Part shown: in pieces, positions 1 through 7,110 of the stretch | How positions within the stretch are numbered: position 1 is the first letter of the stretch | Layout of the letters: each line of letters opens with the position of its first letter | Assembly: GCA_036702975.1 (NCBI GenBank) | Contig: DATNPX010000035.1 | Coordinates: 1 to 37,809 of the forward strand | Reading direction: 5' to 3' | DNA length: 37,809 nt | From: DATNPX01 sp036702975 | Lineage (GTDB): Bacteria; Cyanobacteriota; Vampirovibrionia; Obscuribacterales; Obscuribacteraceae | The notes under the pieces: model-generated | What the model was told of the DNA's origin: nothing | Databases searched by the model: none | The model's input: the letters and a program-made list of their open reading frames with translations, nothing else | Translations under genes and position numbers: made by a program

Positions 1-14
1 ACACACAACTCAAA

Positions 15-46
15 GGACGCGACGGAAAACCGTCGCGTCCCCTTTT
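15..46. terminator. Bidirectional intrinsic terminator
   Basis: A perfect 11-bp stem, GGACGCGACGG at 15-25 with CCGTCGCGTCC at 30-40, encloses an AAAA loop and is followed by CCTTTT on the plus strand. On the minus strand the stem is followed by TTTG. It lies 14 bp beyond the stop of the minus-strand gene ending at 60 and would also stop transcription entering from the left. Confidence 0.8.
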
Positions 47-59
47 CTCGGTTAAGCGC

Positions 60-431
60 TTAGATCAGAAGTTGTTGATGCATTGCAAGCAAAGTCGGCT
101 TGCATCCATTGGGCGGGGCTTTATTAAAGAAGCACCATTGAGCAGAGTTTTTAAACCGACAGGTATTAAATGAAAACGCTTGCTGCTGGACTAGCGCCAC
201 TGCCGCGAGAACTGCAACAGCATCACCGCCCGCCAGGGTTGTGCTTTCCAAATTGAATTTACAACAGGATTTTTTGTGACCACATTCGGTGCAATTATCG
301 CCATCCGCCGCCGATAACACAGCAGTAGCCGACACGGTTTTCTCTGCCGGGCAAACGCATGCGTGCGCAACTCCTGCGCGCAAGCACAGGAAGAGGACAA
401 GCAAACAAGTGATAATGGCTTTCGTTTTCAT
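60..431 (-). CDS. Small exported Cys-rich protein
   Basis: A 123-residue protein starting at the ATG at 431, chosen because it places a classical signal peptide (MKTK, then a Leu-rich core ending AGVAHA) at the N-terminus. The longer frame to 488 would bury it. After the predicted cleavage site come cysteine groups CVCPAEK and CTECGHKKSCC, then a hydrophobic Ala-rich segment and a C-terminal CRF/WCFF part. I do not recognise the family. The Cys/His cluster and the nearby ArsR regulator and ZIP, CDF and NRAMP-like genes make a periplasmic metal-binding role possible, which is inference. It is transcribed away from the 656 gene and shares an upstream region that contains a dyad at 544-561. Confidence 0.6.
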   Translation of the reverse strand: MKTKAIITCLLVLFLCLRAGVAHACVCPAEKTVSATAVLSAADGDNCTECGHKKSCCKFNLESTTLAGGDAVAVLAAVALVQQQAFSFNTCRFKNSAQWCFFNKAPPNGCKPTLLAMHQQLLI

Positions 432-543
432 CTTAATCAAATCAGAACGTGATGTATAGTCGCATAGACCGCAGGAGTCGCGCAACATCTTTGCATTTCA
501 TCAAGCTAACAACTCGATACACAAAGCATCGAGATAAATGCGC

Positions 544-561
544 GCCACCAAATATGGTGGC
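544..561. promoter_or_regulatory. Dyad operator candidate CACC-N2-ATAT-GGTG
   Basis: GCCACCA and TGGTGGC form 7-bp arms around AATA, giving the core CACC AAATAT GGTG at 546-559. It lies in the divergent intergenic region between the exported Cys-rich gene and the sigma-like gene. The same core recurs at 7064-7077 and 15924-15937 with different but still palindromic flanks, which suggests a binding site for a dimeric protein. Confidence 0.45.
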
Positions 562-655
562 GGTACGTTTGGCTGAATTATGATTATCGGCGGCGTTCAT
601 TCAACTATTAAATCAATCGCTTTAATTATTGACAACATAACCTGAACTGTGTACC

Positions 656-1093
656 GTGTCAAACAAGATATTTCACGCCGCTTCAGCCGTGCGGTGCCGA
701 TACGTTCTTCATGACGAGGTTTATGCTTTGCAGTCTTGTTTTACGGAAAAGCAACGTCGAATTCTTAGCTCTCGCTTCGGCCTCGAGCAGAAGACAAGGA
801 CATTACGCGATCTAGCTGAAGAATACCGAATCAGTCCGGAAAGCGTGCGCTCTATCGAACGACGTGCTCTTCGAAAGATAGAACTGAGACACCTTTCAGT
901 CGTTAAGCGTGCTGACTTTCCATTCCCCTCAAGCAAACTCTCTGCAATCGAAAAGAAAATCCTGACTGTGCTCTGGGGAATTGAGGACGGGATCTGGCGC
1001 GACTACCTCGTCGCTGCCAGTGCGTGCAGCACAACAGTTGATGTGGTACTCGCGGTCGAACGTAAAGCGATAGGCACCAAAAACAAATTCTAG
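656..1093 (+). CDS. Sigma-70 region 4-like transcription regulator
   Basis: A 145-residue protein whose residues about 25-80 match sigma-70 region 4: the pattern FTEKQRRILSSRFGLEQ, then LRDLAEEYRISPESVRSIE, then RRALRKIE, is the helix-turn-helix that contacts -35 elements. Regions 1-3 of a sigma factor are absent, so it is either a stand-alone region-4 regulator or part of a split sigma. The C-terminal 60 residues are not recognised. The GTG start at 656 is the only plausible early start and has no clear Shine-Dalgarno sequence; a TTGACA lies at 629-634. The gene is followed 11 bp later by a gene with a strong ribosome binding site, suggesting a short operon. Confidence 0.65.
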   Translation: MSNKIFHAASAVRCRYVLHDEVYALQSCFTEKQRRILSSRFGLEQKTRTLRDLAEEYRISPESVRSIERRALRKIELRHLSVVKRADFPFPSSKLSAIEKKILTVLWGIEDGIWRDYLVAASACSTTVDVVLAVERKAIGTKNKF

Positions 1094-1104
1094 AAGGAGA
1101 GTAG

Positions 1105-1425
1105 ATGAGTGATACCACCCGGAAGGGAGCAGACATTTTTTTTCGAGCACGTTGCCGGTTGCCCTGCGTCTCCACAGACGATGGCTTTTATGCGGCTTTA
1201 TTTGCAGCGGAAGCATGCGGACACAAATTCGTTGAACCCCTTCTGGTTCGAACCCTGAAGGAATCGGCTGTATCAGGCGAAGAGGTTCTGCTTGAATATC
1301 CGTTTGAAGATGGACAATCGATATTTATGATTGGTCGCATCAAAGCGCTCGTGGAAAGCGGCAAAGCGGTAATTGTTGATTTCAGCATACTGCGACCGTC
1401 TTGCACACAGCCAGGGCTTAACTGA
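1105..1425 (+). CDS. Hypothetical protein, 106 aa
   Basis: ATG at 1105 is preceded by AAGGAGAG at ideal spacing. The protein is soluble, with no signal peptide or membrane segment. Its middle part (residues about 45-95) looks like a compact beta-rich fold with alternating hydrophobics (VLLEYPFEDGQSIFMIGRI, then KAVIVDFSIL). I do not recognise the family. It follows the sigma-like gene with an 11-bp gap and precedes the M15 peptidase by about 50 bp, so all three may be co-transcribed. Confidence 0.65.
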   Translation: MSDTTRKGADIFFRARCRLPCVSTDDGFYAALFAAEACGHKFVEPLLVRTLKESAVSGEEVLLEYPFEDGQSIFMIGRIKALVESGKAVIVDFSILRPSCTQPGLN

Positions 1426-1476
1426 CCCAAGAACTTATTACCAATTAGTCGACAAACAAAATTTGAGAACACCAAG

Positions 1477-3141
1477 ATGACTAGAATCGAACAACAGAAT
1501 CGAGCTAATGCAACTGAGCGCGAAGGGAATCTGCGAGCTCCTGATTCAAGTGATCAGCTGCGAAAGTCTGTGCAGCCGGAACTGCTTGGCTTCAACCCCT
1601 CAGGGGCAAGATCCGTCGAATCGCGCAGCGATACCGCTCACTCTGAACCATTTGACTCAAAACGCACCTTATCCGACCTGGTCAAAACTGGAGCGATAAA
1701 AGATATCAGCCGAGGCGCAGATCAGACTCTGGAATTTAGCGATTTGAATGATCGCACACCACCCAAAGTATCAGTCGATTTCACATCAAATACGGATTCG
1801 GGAAATCCTACTTTCCGTGTAAGAAACGACGGCACAATTGAAATGAGTGGCGATCCGGAAAAACTAAACACTAAAAATATTTCGATTCAAGTCGAGCGCT
1901 CGGACGGACAAATCTATCCTAATCCCGAACAGCAAGAGCAGCTCAATAAGCTCGTGTCGTATCTCTCCGAGCGCCTGAAGGTACAGTATCCCGACCTAGC
2001 CAAAACGGGTCTTGAAGTTACTGACGCAAATGCACTGGTTGCTTCAAATACTCGGCAAAAATTAGGTTTGCGTCAACCGGCTGAAAATGACGGCAACACC
2101 CCAGAAACTCAGCAATCTATCGGTAGTATGAATCGCTTCCGCGGGGGAAAAGGCGGCGAGATGCCGGTTTCCGACACCCGCCAGTATTATCCTGACCGAA
2201 CAGTTCCAAAGCAGCCAAACGAATCAACCCGCGAAGTAGCAATCAAAGAAGCCGCAGCCGGTCTTTTCAACGCAGATAGAGAGAAGCCGTACGAGACGAT
2301 ACGCAAACACCCACAAGGTGACAATCGTTTGGGTAGATATGGGTTGAGCGGGCATCAAATCGAACAGTGGCTTTCTGGTTTGGACTTGGGCACGCCACCT
2401 GATCCCGCCAAAATCAATGAATTGATCAAGCAGGGCAAGCTACCGCAAGGTTTCAATGCAGGGGCTTTAAAAGCTCTGCAAGATCTCGCCAGTAAAGCTC
2501 AAAACGGAACTGTCAGTAGTGAAGATCTGAAAACAGCGTTACCGAAGGAGTTGCAGGAGTCTATTGCGACTGACCTGGTTAAAAGCTTTGGTACCAAGTT
2601 CGGTGATAGTCCTGGTGCGATCGCTGCCGCCATGCTTACCGGCAAAAACGCAGCGGAGATATCGCAGAGAGACCTCGACTCACCTTCCGCCAAACAGTCC
2701 GTTGAAGCTGGACAACGGTTGTTCGATATCGCTTCAGCCCGGCAACAAGCAACTCAACCCAATGAAACTGTCAAATGGGGGGCGGACGGGCGTGTCACCA
2801 TTGGTAATGGCAAGTGGTTAAATGATCCGGCCGCTCAAGCACTGGCGGCAGCCAAAGCAGACGCCGCAGCACACGGGGTACCAATTCAAGTCAATTCAGC
2901 AGGACGGACGTTCGAAGAACAATCACGACTCTATGCCAACCGGGGCACAGCTGGCATCTCTAGTGTCGTCGCAAAGCCGGGAACGTCGAATCATGAAAGC
3001 GGAATGGCTCTGGATGTCCAAAACTATGCACAAGCTAAACCGTATCTACTCAAGTATGGTTTCGTTCATGGAGACGGACGCGGCGTAATTCAAAATGACC
3101 CTGTCCATTTCAAATTTACCGGTGGGAATAGGAACGCTTAG
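1477..3141 (+). CDS. M15 (VanY-type) peptidoglycan peptidase, long N-terminus
   Basis: A 554-residue protein. Residues about 440-550 form a Zn-dependent D-Ala-D-Ala carboxypeptidase/L-Ala-D-Glu endopeptidase domain of peptidase family M15: GRTFEEQSRLYANRG, then SNHESGMALDV (Zn ligands His506 and Asp513), then a terminal VHFKF with the last Zn ligand His544. The first 430 residues are hydrophilic, Gln/Asn/Ser-rich, without signal peptide; around residues 250-330 a segment (EAAAGLFNADREKPYETIR, then GRYGLSGHQIEQWLSGL) looks like a helical module. The protein would cut stem peptides or cross-links in peptidoglycan, but how it leaves the cytoplasm is not evident. Upstream GAG is a weak Shine-Dalgarno sequence. 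Confidence 0.8.
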   Translation: MTRIEQQNRANATEREGNLRAPDSSDQLRKSVQPELLGFNPSGARSVESRSDTAHSEPFDSKRTLSDLVKTGAIKDISRGADQTLEFSDLNDRTPPKVSVDFTSNTDSGNPTFRVRNDGTIEMSGDPEKLNTKNISIQVERSDGQIYPNPEQQEQLNKLVSYLSERLKVQYPDLAKTGLEVTDANALVASNTRQKLGLRQPAENDGNTPETQQSIGSMNRFRGGKGGEMPVSDTRQYYPDRTVPKQPNESTREVAIKEAAAGLFNADREKPYETIRKHPQGDNRLGRYGLSGHQIEQWLSGLDLGTPPDPAKINELIKQGKLPQGFNAGALKALQDLASKAQNGTVSSEDLKTALPKELQESIATDLVKSFGTKFGDSPGAIAAAMLTGKNAAEISQRDLDSPSAKQSVEAGQRLFDIASARQQATQPNETVKWGADGRVTIGNGKWLNDPAAQALAAAKADAAAHGVPIQVNSAGRTFEEQSRLYANRGTAGISSVVAKPGTSNHESGMALDVQNYAQAKPYLLKYGFVHGDGRGVIQNDPVHFKFTGGNRNA

Positions 3142-3142
3142 A

Positions 3143-3175
3143 TTTGAGAGCCTTCTAGCGCCTCTCAAAGGCTTC
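3143..3175. terminator. Stem-loop between convergent genes
   Basis: TTTGAGAG (3143-3150) pairs perfectly with CTCTCAAA (3162-3169) around an 11-nt loop, immediately after the M15 stop codon and before the end of the convergent ArsR gene. No good T-tract follows closely, so termination would be weak. Confidence 0.45.
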
Positions 3176-3185
3176 TCGTCGCGTT

Positions 3186-3578
3186 TTATTTTTTACTGCT
3201 CTGCCGTTTTTTGCCATTAGCCTTGTCTTTGACTTTGGCCTGCTCCATGTCATCAAGGAGGCATAAGCCTTTTTCAAGCAGCGATCTGACGCAACCATCC
3301 ACCAGCCTGTAGTGGACATGATTGCCGTGACGCTGGCATGCCAGTATGCCGCCCAATGTTAGCCTCTGCAGGTGACCCGATACCGCCTGCACCGTCATTC
3401 CGCAGCCAACGGCTAACTCCGTCACGCTCATCTCGTCGTTGTTGCACAAGAGGTTTAATAGCTTAAGCCTTGTGTCGTTCGCCAGTACCTTGAACATTTC
3501 CTCAAGCTCAGTGGCCTGTTCTTGACTGAGCAGAGCCTCTCGGTAGCTGGGTTTTTGCGAACAGCAATCGTCTTCCAT
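3186..3578 (-). CDS. ArsR/SmtB-family metal-sensing repressor
   Basis: A 130-residue winged helix protein: FKVLANDTRLKLLNLL (helices 1-2), SVTELAVGCGMTVQAVSGHLQRL (recognition helix) and the wing HGNHVHYRLVD are diagnostic of ArsR/SmtB. Cysteines are placed unusually: CC at residues 5-6, one at the start of the recognition helix (VGCGM), and two in the last helix (DGCVRSLLEKGLCLLDD), aligning near the SmtB alpha-5 metal ligands where His or Asp is usual. That suggests a thiol-rich site for Cd, Pb, As or similar rather than Zn, which is inference. The tail is Lys-rich. The ATG at 3578 lacks a strong Shine-Dalgarno sequence. Its target is unknown; the metal transporter genes nearby are candidates. 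Confidence 0.85.
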   Translation of the reverse strand: MEDDCCSQKPSYREALLSQEQATELEEMFKVLANDTRLKLLNLLCNNDEMSVTELAVGCGMTVQAVSGHLQRLTLGGILACQRHGNHVHYRLVDGCVRSLLEKGLCLLDDMEQAKVKDKANGKKRQSSKK

Positions 3579-3704
3579 TTTGTTGCACTTCGTTCTGAAT
3601 TTAGGTTTTCAACTATTAAATTGTTTGCTTGAATGCTTTTTCATATTGACATCGGAATCGGAAATCTCTATCTTCGAGTTGCAGGTAATTTGTGAGGTTT
3701 GATT

Positions 3705-4160
3705 GTGCTTGTCGCGGACAATCCCAGTGTTGAAGGAGGTTTAGAGGGATCGGTCCAATTCGCCGATAATGGTGTGCGTCTTTTGGAAGACAGCACCAAA
3801 GCGGCTTCAAATTCTGTTATACCAAGTTATAACGTCGAACGAACCCTCCCATCATCTTTTCCGTCAGGAACGATCGCCCCTGATGGCACAGTAACGTTCT
3901 CCCCCGAGCCCGCTAATTTCGGTAGTGATACTGGCTTGGGAAATGTCGGCAGCTCGCCGCTGCAGATGCTTGGTGAACAGATTTCCGGGATGTTGCAATC
4001 TCTTGCTAGTGCGATGCCCGGGATGGGCTTTCTTACCGCTTTGTTCGAATTCATCTCTAACCTGTTTACTAGTTTCGCAACTGCCGCTTTTGACCCTAAA
4101 GTGTGGGCTCAGCAAGCCCAGGCCAGCATTGATGCCATGAACAAGTTGAAAGCAACTTAG
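3705..4160 (+). CDS. Hypothetical protein with hydrophobic C-terminal segment
   Basis: I chose the GTG at 3705 because GTGAGG at 3692-3697 sits about 7 nt upstream; a TTG at 3699 is in frame but too close. The product is 151 residues: a Ser/Pro/Gly-rich first half and then, at about 85-130, an amphipathic-to-hydrophobic stretch (LGEQISGMLQSLASAM, then GFLTALFEFISNLF). It has no signal peptide. I do not recognise it; membrane-active or secreted roles are possible but unsupported. The next gene follows 33 bp downstream. Confidence 0.55.
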   Translation: MLVADNPSVEGGLEGSVQFADNGVRLLEDSTKAASNSVIPSYNVERTLPSSFPSGTIAPDGTVTFSPEPANFGSDTGLGNVGSSPLQMLGEQISGMLQSLASAMPGMGFLTALFEFISNLFTSFATAAFDPKVWAQQAQASIDAMNKLKAT

Positions 4161-4193
4161 GCCTACTCAATTTAGATTTTGTGCGAGGTGCTC

Positions 4194-4580
4194 ATGTGTT
4201 CCGACTGCAACATTGAAACTGTTCAAAACCAACTTGACTGGATCGACTTAAAAATGCCCGATGTGCCAGTCACTTCAAACATGCGCGCACGTGCAAGTGA
4301 GTATCTTCTCCCAAATGGGTGTTTATGCAAAAGAACGCGCATCTGGACGAAGGTTCTAATGGTCGACGAGACCGGGATGGCTTACATTCCAGCTGGTGTG
4401 GGAGGCACCATCATATTTGAAGATGTCGAGGAAACCTTGGTTGTCCGTTGGGATAATTCGCTTATCACCATGCATCAGCGAGGAGCTTTTTTAGACCGAG
4501 TCTATCGCATTGGTCAGTGCGCAACACTCTCGCAGTACTATCTTGAACAACACCAACCACAAACGTCGAAACCAAGCTAA
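4194..4580 (+). CDS. Hypothetical protein, SH3-like beta-barrel candidate
   Basis: The ATG at 4194 is preferred over the TTG at 4179, since GAGG at 4185-4188 is well spaced for it. The product is 128 residues, beginning MCSDCNIE, with a C-x-C at NGCLCKR. Residues about 65-105 (GMAYIPAGVGGTIIFED, then ETLVVRWDN) look like small beta-barrel domains of the form GxxGTV...VRWDN. Family not recognised. It follows the 3705 gene by 33 bp and is closed by a strong terminator. Confidence 0.6.
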   Translation: MCSDCNIETVQNQLDWIDLKMPDVPVTSNMRARASEYLLPNGCLCKRTRIWTKVLMVDETGMAYIPAGVGGTIIFEDVEETLVVRWDNSLITMHQRGAFLDRVYRIGQCATLSQYYLEQHQPQTSKPS

Positions 4581-4612
4581 AAGCATCAATTCAGCTTCGT
4601 TAACGGGCAGCG

Positions 4613-4647
4613 CGAGCAGTTCTTGGGGGAACTGCTCGTTGCTTTTT
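4613..4647 (+). terminator. Intrinsic terminator
   Basis: CGAGCAGTTC (4613-4622) and GAACTGCTCG (4629-4638) form a perfect 10-bp stem with loop TTGGGG, followed by TTGCTTTTT. It lies 33 bp after the stop of the plus-strand gene ending at 4580 and could also serve the convergent transporter gene ending at 4670. Confidence 0.8.
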
Positions 4648-4669
4648 GGCATGATCCATTTTTAGCAAC

Positions 4670-5383
4670 TTACGTTGCCATGCTCAATACAAGCAATATC
4701 AAAAAGCCGAAAAAAAATGCAGCTGTAGTTGCCGGTGTTTCAGGTTGCTCGTGCGCTTCCACCATGAGTTCTTCCGTGACCAAAAATAAAAGTGCAGCCA
4801 ATCCAAACGATAAAACAGTCTCCATGACTCGATCTGGTGCTTTGGCTAGAATCAAATCTCCCACAACCGCGCCGATGAAAATCAATGACGCGATGCCAGT
4901 AACTATTTGCATTACTTTGACTTTCGACAATCCATACTCGGCAAGCTCCAAAGAAAGCGCGAGTCCGAGGGACAATAACTCAATCGTTAGAGCAATAGTT
5001 AAAAGTCGACCCTCACGCGCGCCCGCTGCAAAACCGATTCCGATCAGGAAGCCATCGAGCAGAACATCCACCGCCACTGCCAAAAGCAATGCTGAAGGAA
5101 AACTATTTTTTTCGCTTGCCTTCTCTTCAAGTTTTGTGGTCGTTGACTTAATCGCCAGCATGGTCAAGACGCCAATACCAAACCCTACCACCACATACAT
5201 CGGGGCATGGCGCTTAATTACATCCGGTAATAATTCCACAGAAACAACCGCGAACACGACGCCGGCAGCCAGATGTTGCAGAAAGCCTCGCGCAACTGGA
5301 CCCGGGGTTCGCCAGAGCGAAAGCAGTGCACCAAATATGGTGGCTATAACGGGGAACGCCGCATTAAGAAAAATAGTGCTCAT
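4670..5383 (-). CDS. ZIP-family-like metal transporter
   Basis: A 237-residue polytopic membrane protein with about eight hydrophobic helices. TM2 carries QHLAAGVVFAVVSVELLPD, matching the ZIP pattern of a His followed by an E-L-L-P. TM4 has VDVLLDGFLIGIGFAAGA and TM5 IALTIELLSLGLALSLEL, matching the paired ZIP helices that bind metal, although the usual His of TM4 (HxxxDG) is replaced by Asp and that of TM5 is missing. Substrate therefore uncertain (Zn2+, Mn2+ or other). The ATG at 5383 is preferred because GGA precedes it at good spacing and the longer TTG start at 5437 adds a non-homologous tail. The leader contains a large inverted repeat (5450-5509). Confidence 0.75.
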   Translation of the reverse strand: MSTIFLNAAFPVIATIFGALLSLWRTPGPVARGFLQHLAAGVVFAVVSVELLPDVIKRHAPMYVVVGFGIGVLTMLAIKSTTTKLEEKASEKNSFPSALLLAVAVDVLLDGFLIGIGFAAGAREGRLLTIALTIELLSLGLALSLELAEYGLSKVKVMQIVTGIASLIFIGAVVGDLILAKAPDRVMETVLSFGLAALLFLVTEELMVEAHEQPETPATTAAFFFGFLILLVLSMAT

Positions 5384-5449
5384 ATCGATTCCAAAGCGTT
5401 TCGGACTGGTCGGGGCAAATATCTTTTCTGCCAACAAGTGGATAGTAAG

Positions 5450-5509
5450 CGGATTGCGGGCGCATCGTCGAACGACGCTTGCGTGTGGTGGCAGTGATTC
5501 CGCAATCCG
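5450..5509 (-). promoter_or_regulatory. Structured leader of the ZIP-like gene
   Basis: CGGATTGCGG (5450-5459) and CCGCAATCCG (5500-5509) are perfect 10-bp arms enclosing 40 nt with an inner stem: GCATCGT (5463-5469) pairs with ACGACGC (5472-5478), one G-T wobble. The element lies 67 nt upstream of the ZIP-like start and on the transcribed strand. It is not followed by a T-tract. It does not match a riboswitch class I can name. Confidence 0.45.
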
Positions 5510-5727
5510 ATTTGATCATACATGCGAAAGTTTGTTTCAACGCATTACGTTCAAGCAATCTAAAAGCGAAATGGTTTCCAAAATCATTTCGAACAATGAG
5601 TCACACTGGCAATCTTCAGTGGAAAGCTAACTGAAAAGAATACTCGCTATTCTAATCGGTTTTTCCGGCGTTTTGACGTGCCACCACCGGCGCCATCAGC
5701 AATCATCAAGATCAACACTACCAAATT

Positions 5728-6288
5728 ATGCCTGCTCTGCAAGAACACAACTTTTTCATATTAGCCAATCTGGAACGAATCGGCGCTGCTTCGCCGACAA
5801 CCGAGACACTCGTCCTGCAAGCCGATTTGCAGCTCGGCTCTGAGGAAGAGCCCATTCATGTCGATTGCACCAATCCGGCTATACCAGTGTGGTTATCCGG
5901 TCCTTTCTGGATTGCCGCAGTCATCTGCCTGGTTATAACCTTAATTCCATCGCCCTTCACCCACTTTCAGCTTGCCGTCACACTGCTTTATGCCGGTTTT
6001 GCTAAATGGATTTGGAACAATCCGTTGAAGTTTACGGAGCTATGGATTATTACCAACCATCGGCTAATTCAGGTGTCACATAAGCGAACAACATCCTACA
6101 AGTTGAGCGAATTTTGTGCGGTCAACCTTCATCTGCACTTTCGGACGATCGAATTCAGTCTTGTTCAAAATACTGCTCACTATATGACTGACTTGTCGTC
6201 CCCGACTGCAACTCACGCTGCCTTGCTCGACGCCGTTCAAAGCTCGAGAGAGCTTGAACCAAAGTTATGGGCGGCAGATAGCCGATAA
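5728..6288 (+). CDS. Membrane protein with bacterial PH-like domain
   Basis: A 186-residue protein. Two hydrophobic helices at about residues 51-72 (VWLSGPFWIAAVICLVITL) and 78-98 are followed by ELWIITNHRLIQVSHKRTTSYKL, which resembles the first strands of the bPH2 fold (WIITNxRLI). The N-terminal 45 residues appear cytoplasmic. Proteins of this shape are membrane-anchored adaptors of unknown function. No Shine-Dalgarno sequence is obvious before the ATG. It converges on the MgtC gene with 7 bp between stops. Confidence 0.6.
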   Translation: MPALQEHNFFILANLERIGAASPTTETLVLQADLQLGSEEEPIHVDCTNPAIPVWLSGPFWIAAVICLVITLIPSPFTHFQLAVTLLYAGFAKWIWNNPLKFTELWIITNHRLIQVSHKRTTSYKLSEFCAVNLHLHFRTIEFSLVQNTAHYMTDLSSPTATHAALLDAVQSSRELEPKLWAADSR

Positions 6289-6295
6289 ATTGCGT

Positions 6296-6847
6296 TCACC
6301 AATTTTGATTCGATTTTGGAATTTCATCGTTTGTGGTCGAATCACTTTTGTCTCTTTGCACGTTTTCAGATTGAGCGTGATCTGTGCATTTGTTATCGTC
6401 AGTGATTGCTTTCCAGACGGGAAAGTGATGTACGGCAAGCAGCGTGAAGGTTAACAGTGTTGCAAGAGCGCTCAGGACATACATTCCAAACGAAACGGCC
6501 AGCCCAATTGCAGCAGCAGTCCAGAGTGTCGCAGCTGTAGTAAGACCGGTAGTTTTACCTTGTTCGCGCATAATGACACCAGCTCCGAGAAAACCAACAC
6601 CGGAGACAATCTGTGCAGCTATTTTTGTATCAATCGTTTGTCCCAGTGCATGGGCGGAAACAAGTCCGAAAACACATGAGCCGAGCGAGACTGCTGCGTA
6701 AGTGCGTATACCGGCATCCTGACCGTGGCTCTCTCGTTCAAATCCGACGACACCACCCAAGATGGTCGCGATCAGCGCGCGGCAAGCCATCAACAATTCG
6801 AGTTGCCAGTCCATATGCTGATCCATAAGTGATGACGCCTGCGCCAT
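6296..6847 (-). CDS. MgtC/SapB family membrane protein
   Basis: A 183-residue protein with the signature of the family: GGVVGFERESHGQDAGIRTYA, SLGSCVFGLVS, IVSGVGFLGAGVIMRE, then GLTTAATLWTAAAIGLAVSFGMY. Four or five transmembrane helices are followed by a charged, Asn/Asp-rich cytoplasmic tail of about 40 residues. MgtC-type proteins influence Mg2+ homeostasis and, in pathogens, F1Fo ATPase activity and survival in low Mg2+; the SapB branch is less understood. An alternative start is Met12 (6814). The gene begins 9 bp after the stop of a 74-residue gene, which suggests a two-gene operon. Confidence 0.85.
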   Translation of the reverse strand: MAQASSLMDQHMDWQLELLMACRALIATILGGVVGFERESHGQDAGIRTYAAVSLGSCVFGLVSAHALGQTIDTKIAAQIVSGVGFLGAGVIMREQGKTTGLTTAATLWTAAAIGLAVSFGMYVLSALATLLTFTLLAVHHFPVWKAITDDNKCTDHAQSENVQRDKSDSTTNDEIPKSNQNW

Positions 6848-6856
6848 TTACACGAG

Positions 6857-7081
6857 TCAGACGGCGCCAAAAGTCAGGATTGCGGGAATTGTCCGATGAA
6901 GAGACTGATCACATTTGTTCTGGAGGATGTGAGCCGCAATCCCAGCGTGATCATACAACTGTTTGACGCGTGCCTTCTCGACTTTCTTGCTAAATTTACG
7001 CACACCCACTTTGGCAATGGTTTCCAAATCCGATTCTATTCGATTTTTGGTTCGATTTGTTGACACCGTATATGGTGTCAT
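6857..7081 (-). CDS. Hypothetical basic protein upstream of mgtC-like gene
   Basis: A 74-residue, Lys/Arg-rich protein (VRKFSKKVEKARVKQLYDHAG) with no recognised family. Its stop is 9 bp before the MgtC-like start. The first codons lie inside a perfect dyad (7061-7080), so the annotated ATG at 7081 may sit within an operator and the true start could be further in. AGGG precedes the ATG by only 1 nt. Coding status moderately supported by spacing and composition. Confidence 0.4.
   Translation of the reverse strand: MTPYTVSTNRTKNRIESDLETIAKVGVRKFSKKVEKARVKQLYDHAGIAAHILQNKCDQSLHRTIPAILTFGAV
7061..7080. promoter_or_regulatory. Perfect 7-bp-arm dyad TGACACC-GTATAT-GGTGTCA
   Basis: Second copy of the CACC-N2-ATAT-GGTG motif, with arms TGACACC and GGTGTCA. 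It overlaps the start of the minus-strand 74-residue gene and lies about 30 bp downstream of the end of the partition-like gene. A repressor bound here would block the 74-residue gene and mgtC. Confidence 0.5.
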
Positions 7082-7110
7082 GCCCTAGCTGGCGGTAATT
7101 TCGCGCAGCA

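Noticed and set aside
5329..5342. CACC AAATAT GGTG copy inside the ZIP-like gene
   Set aside because: It lies in coding sequence (codons of a membrane helix) without extended arms; could be chance.
4623..5630. 335-aa plus-strand open frame
   Set aside because: It is the antisense of the ZIP-like gene (4670-5383 minus), which has clear membrane helices and family motifs; the plus frame is Ser/Thr/Lys-rich without any family signature.
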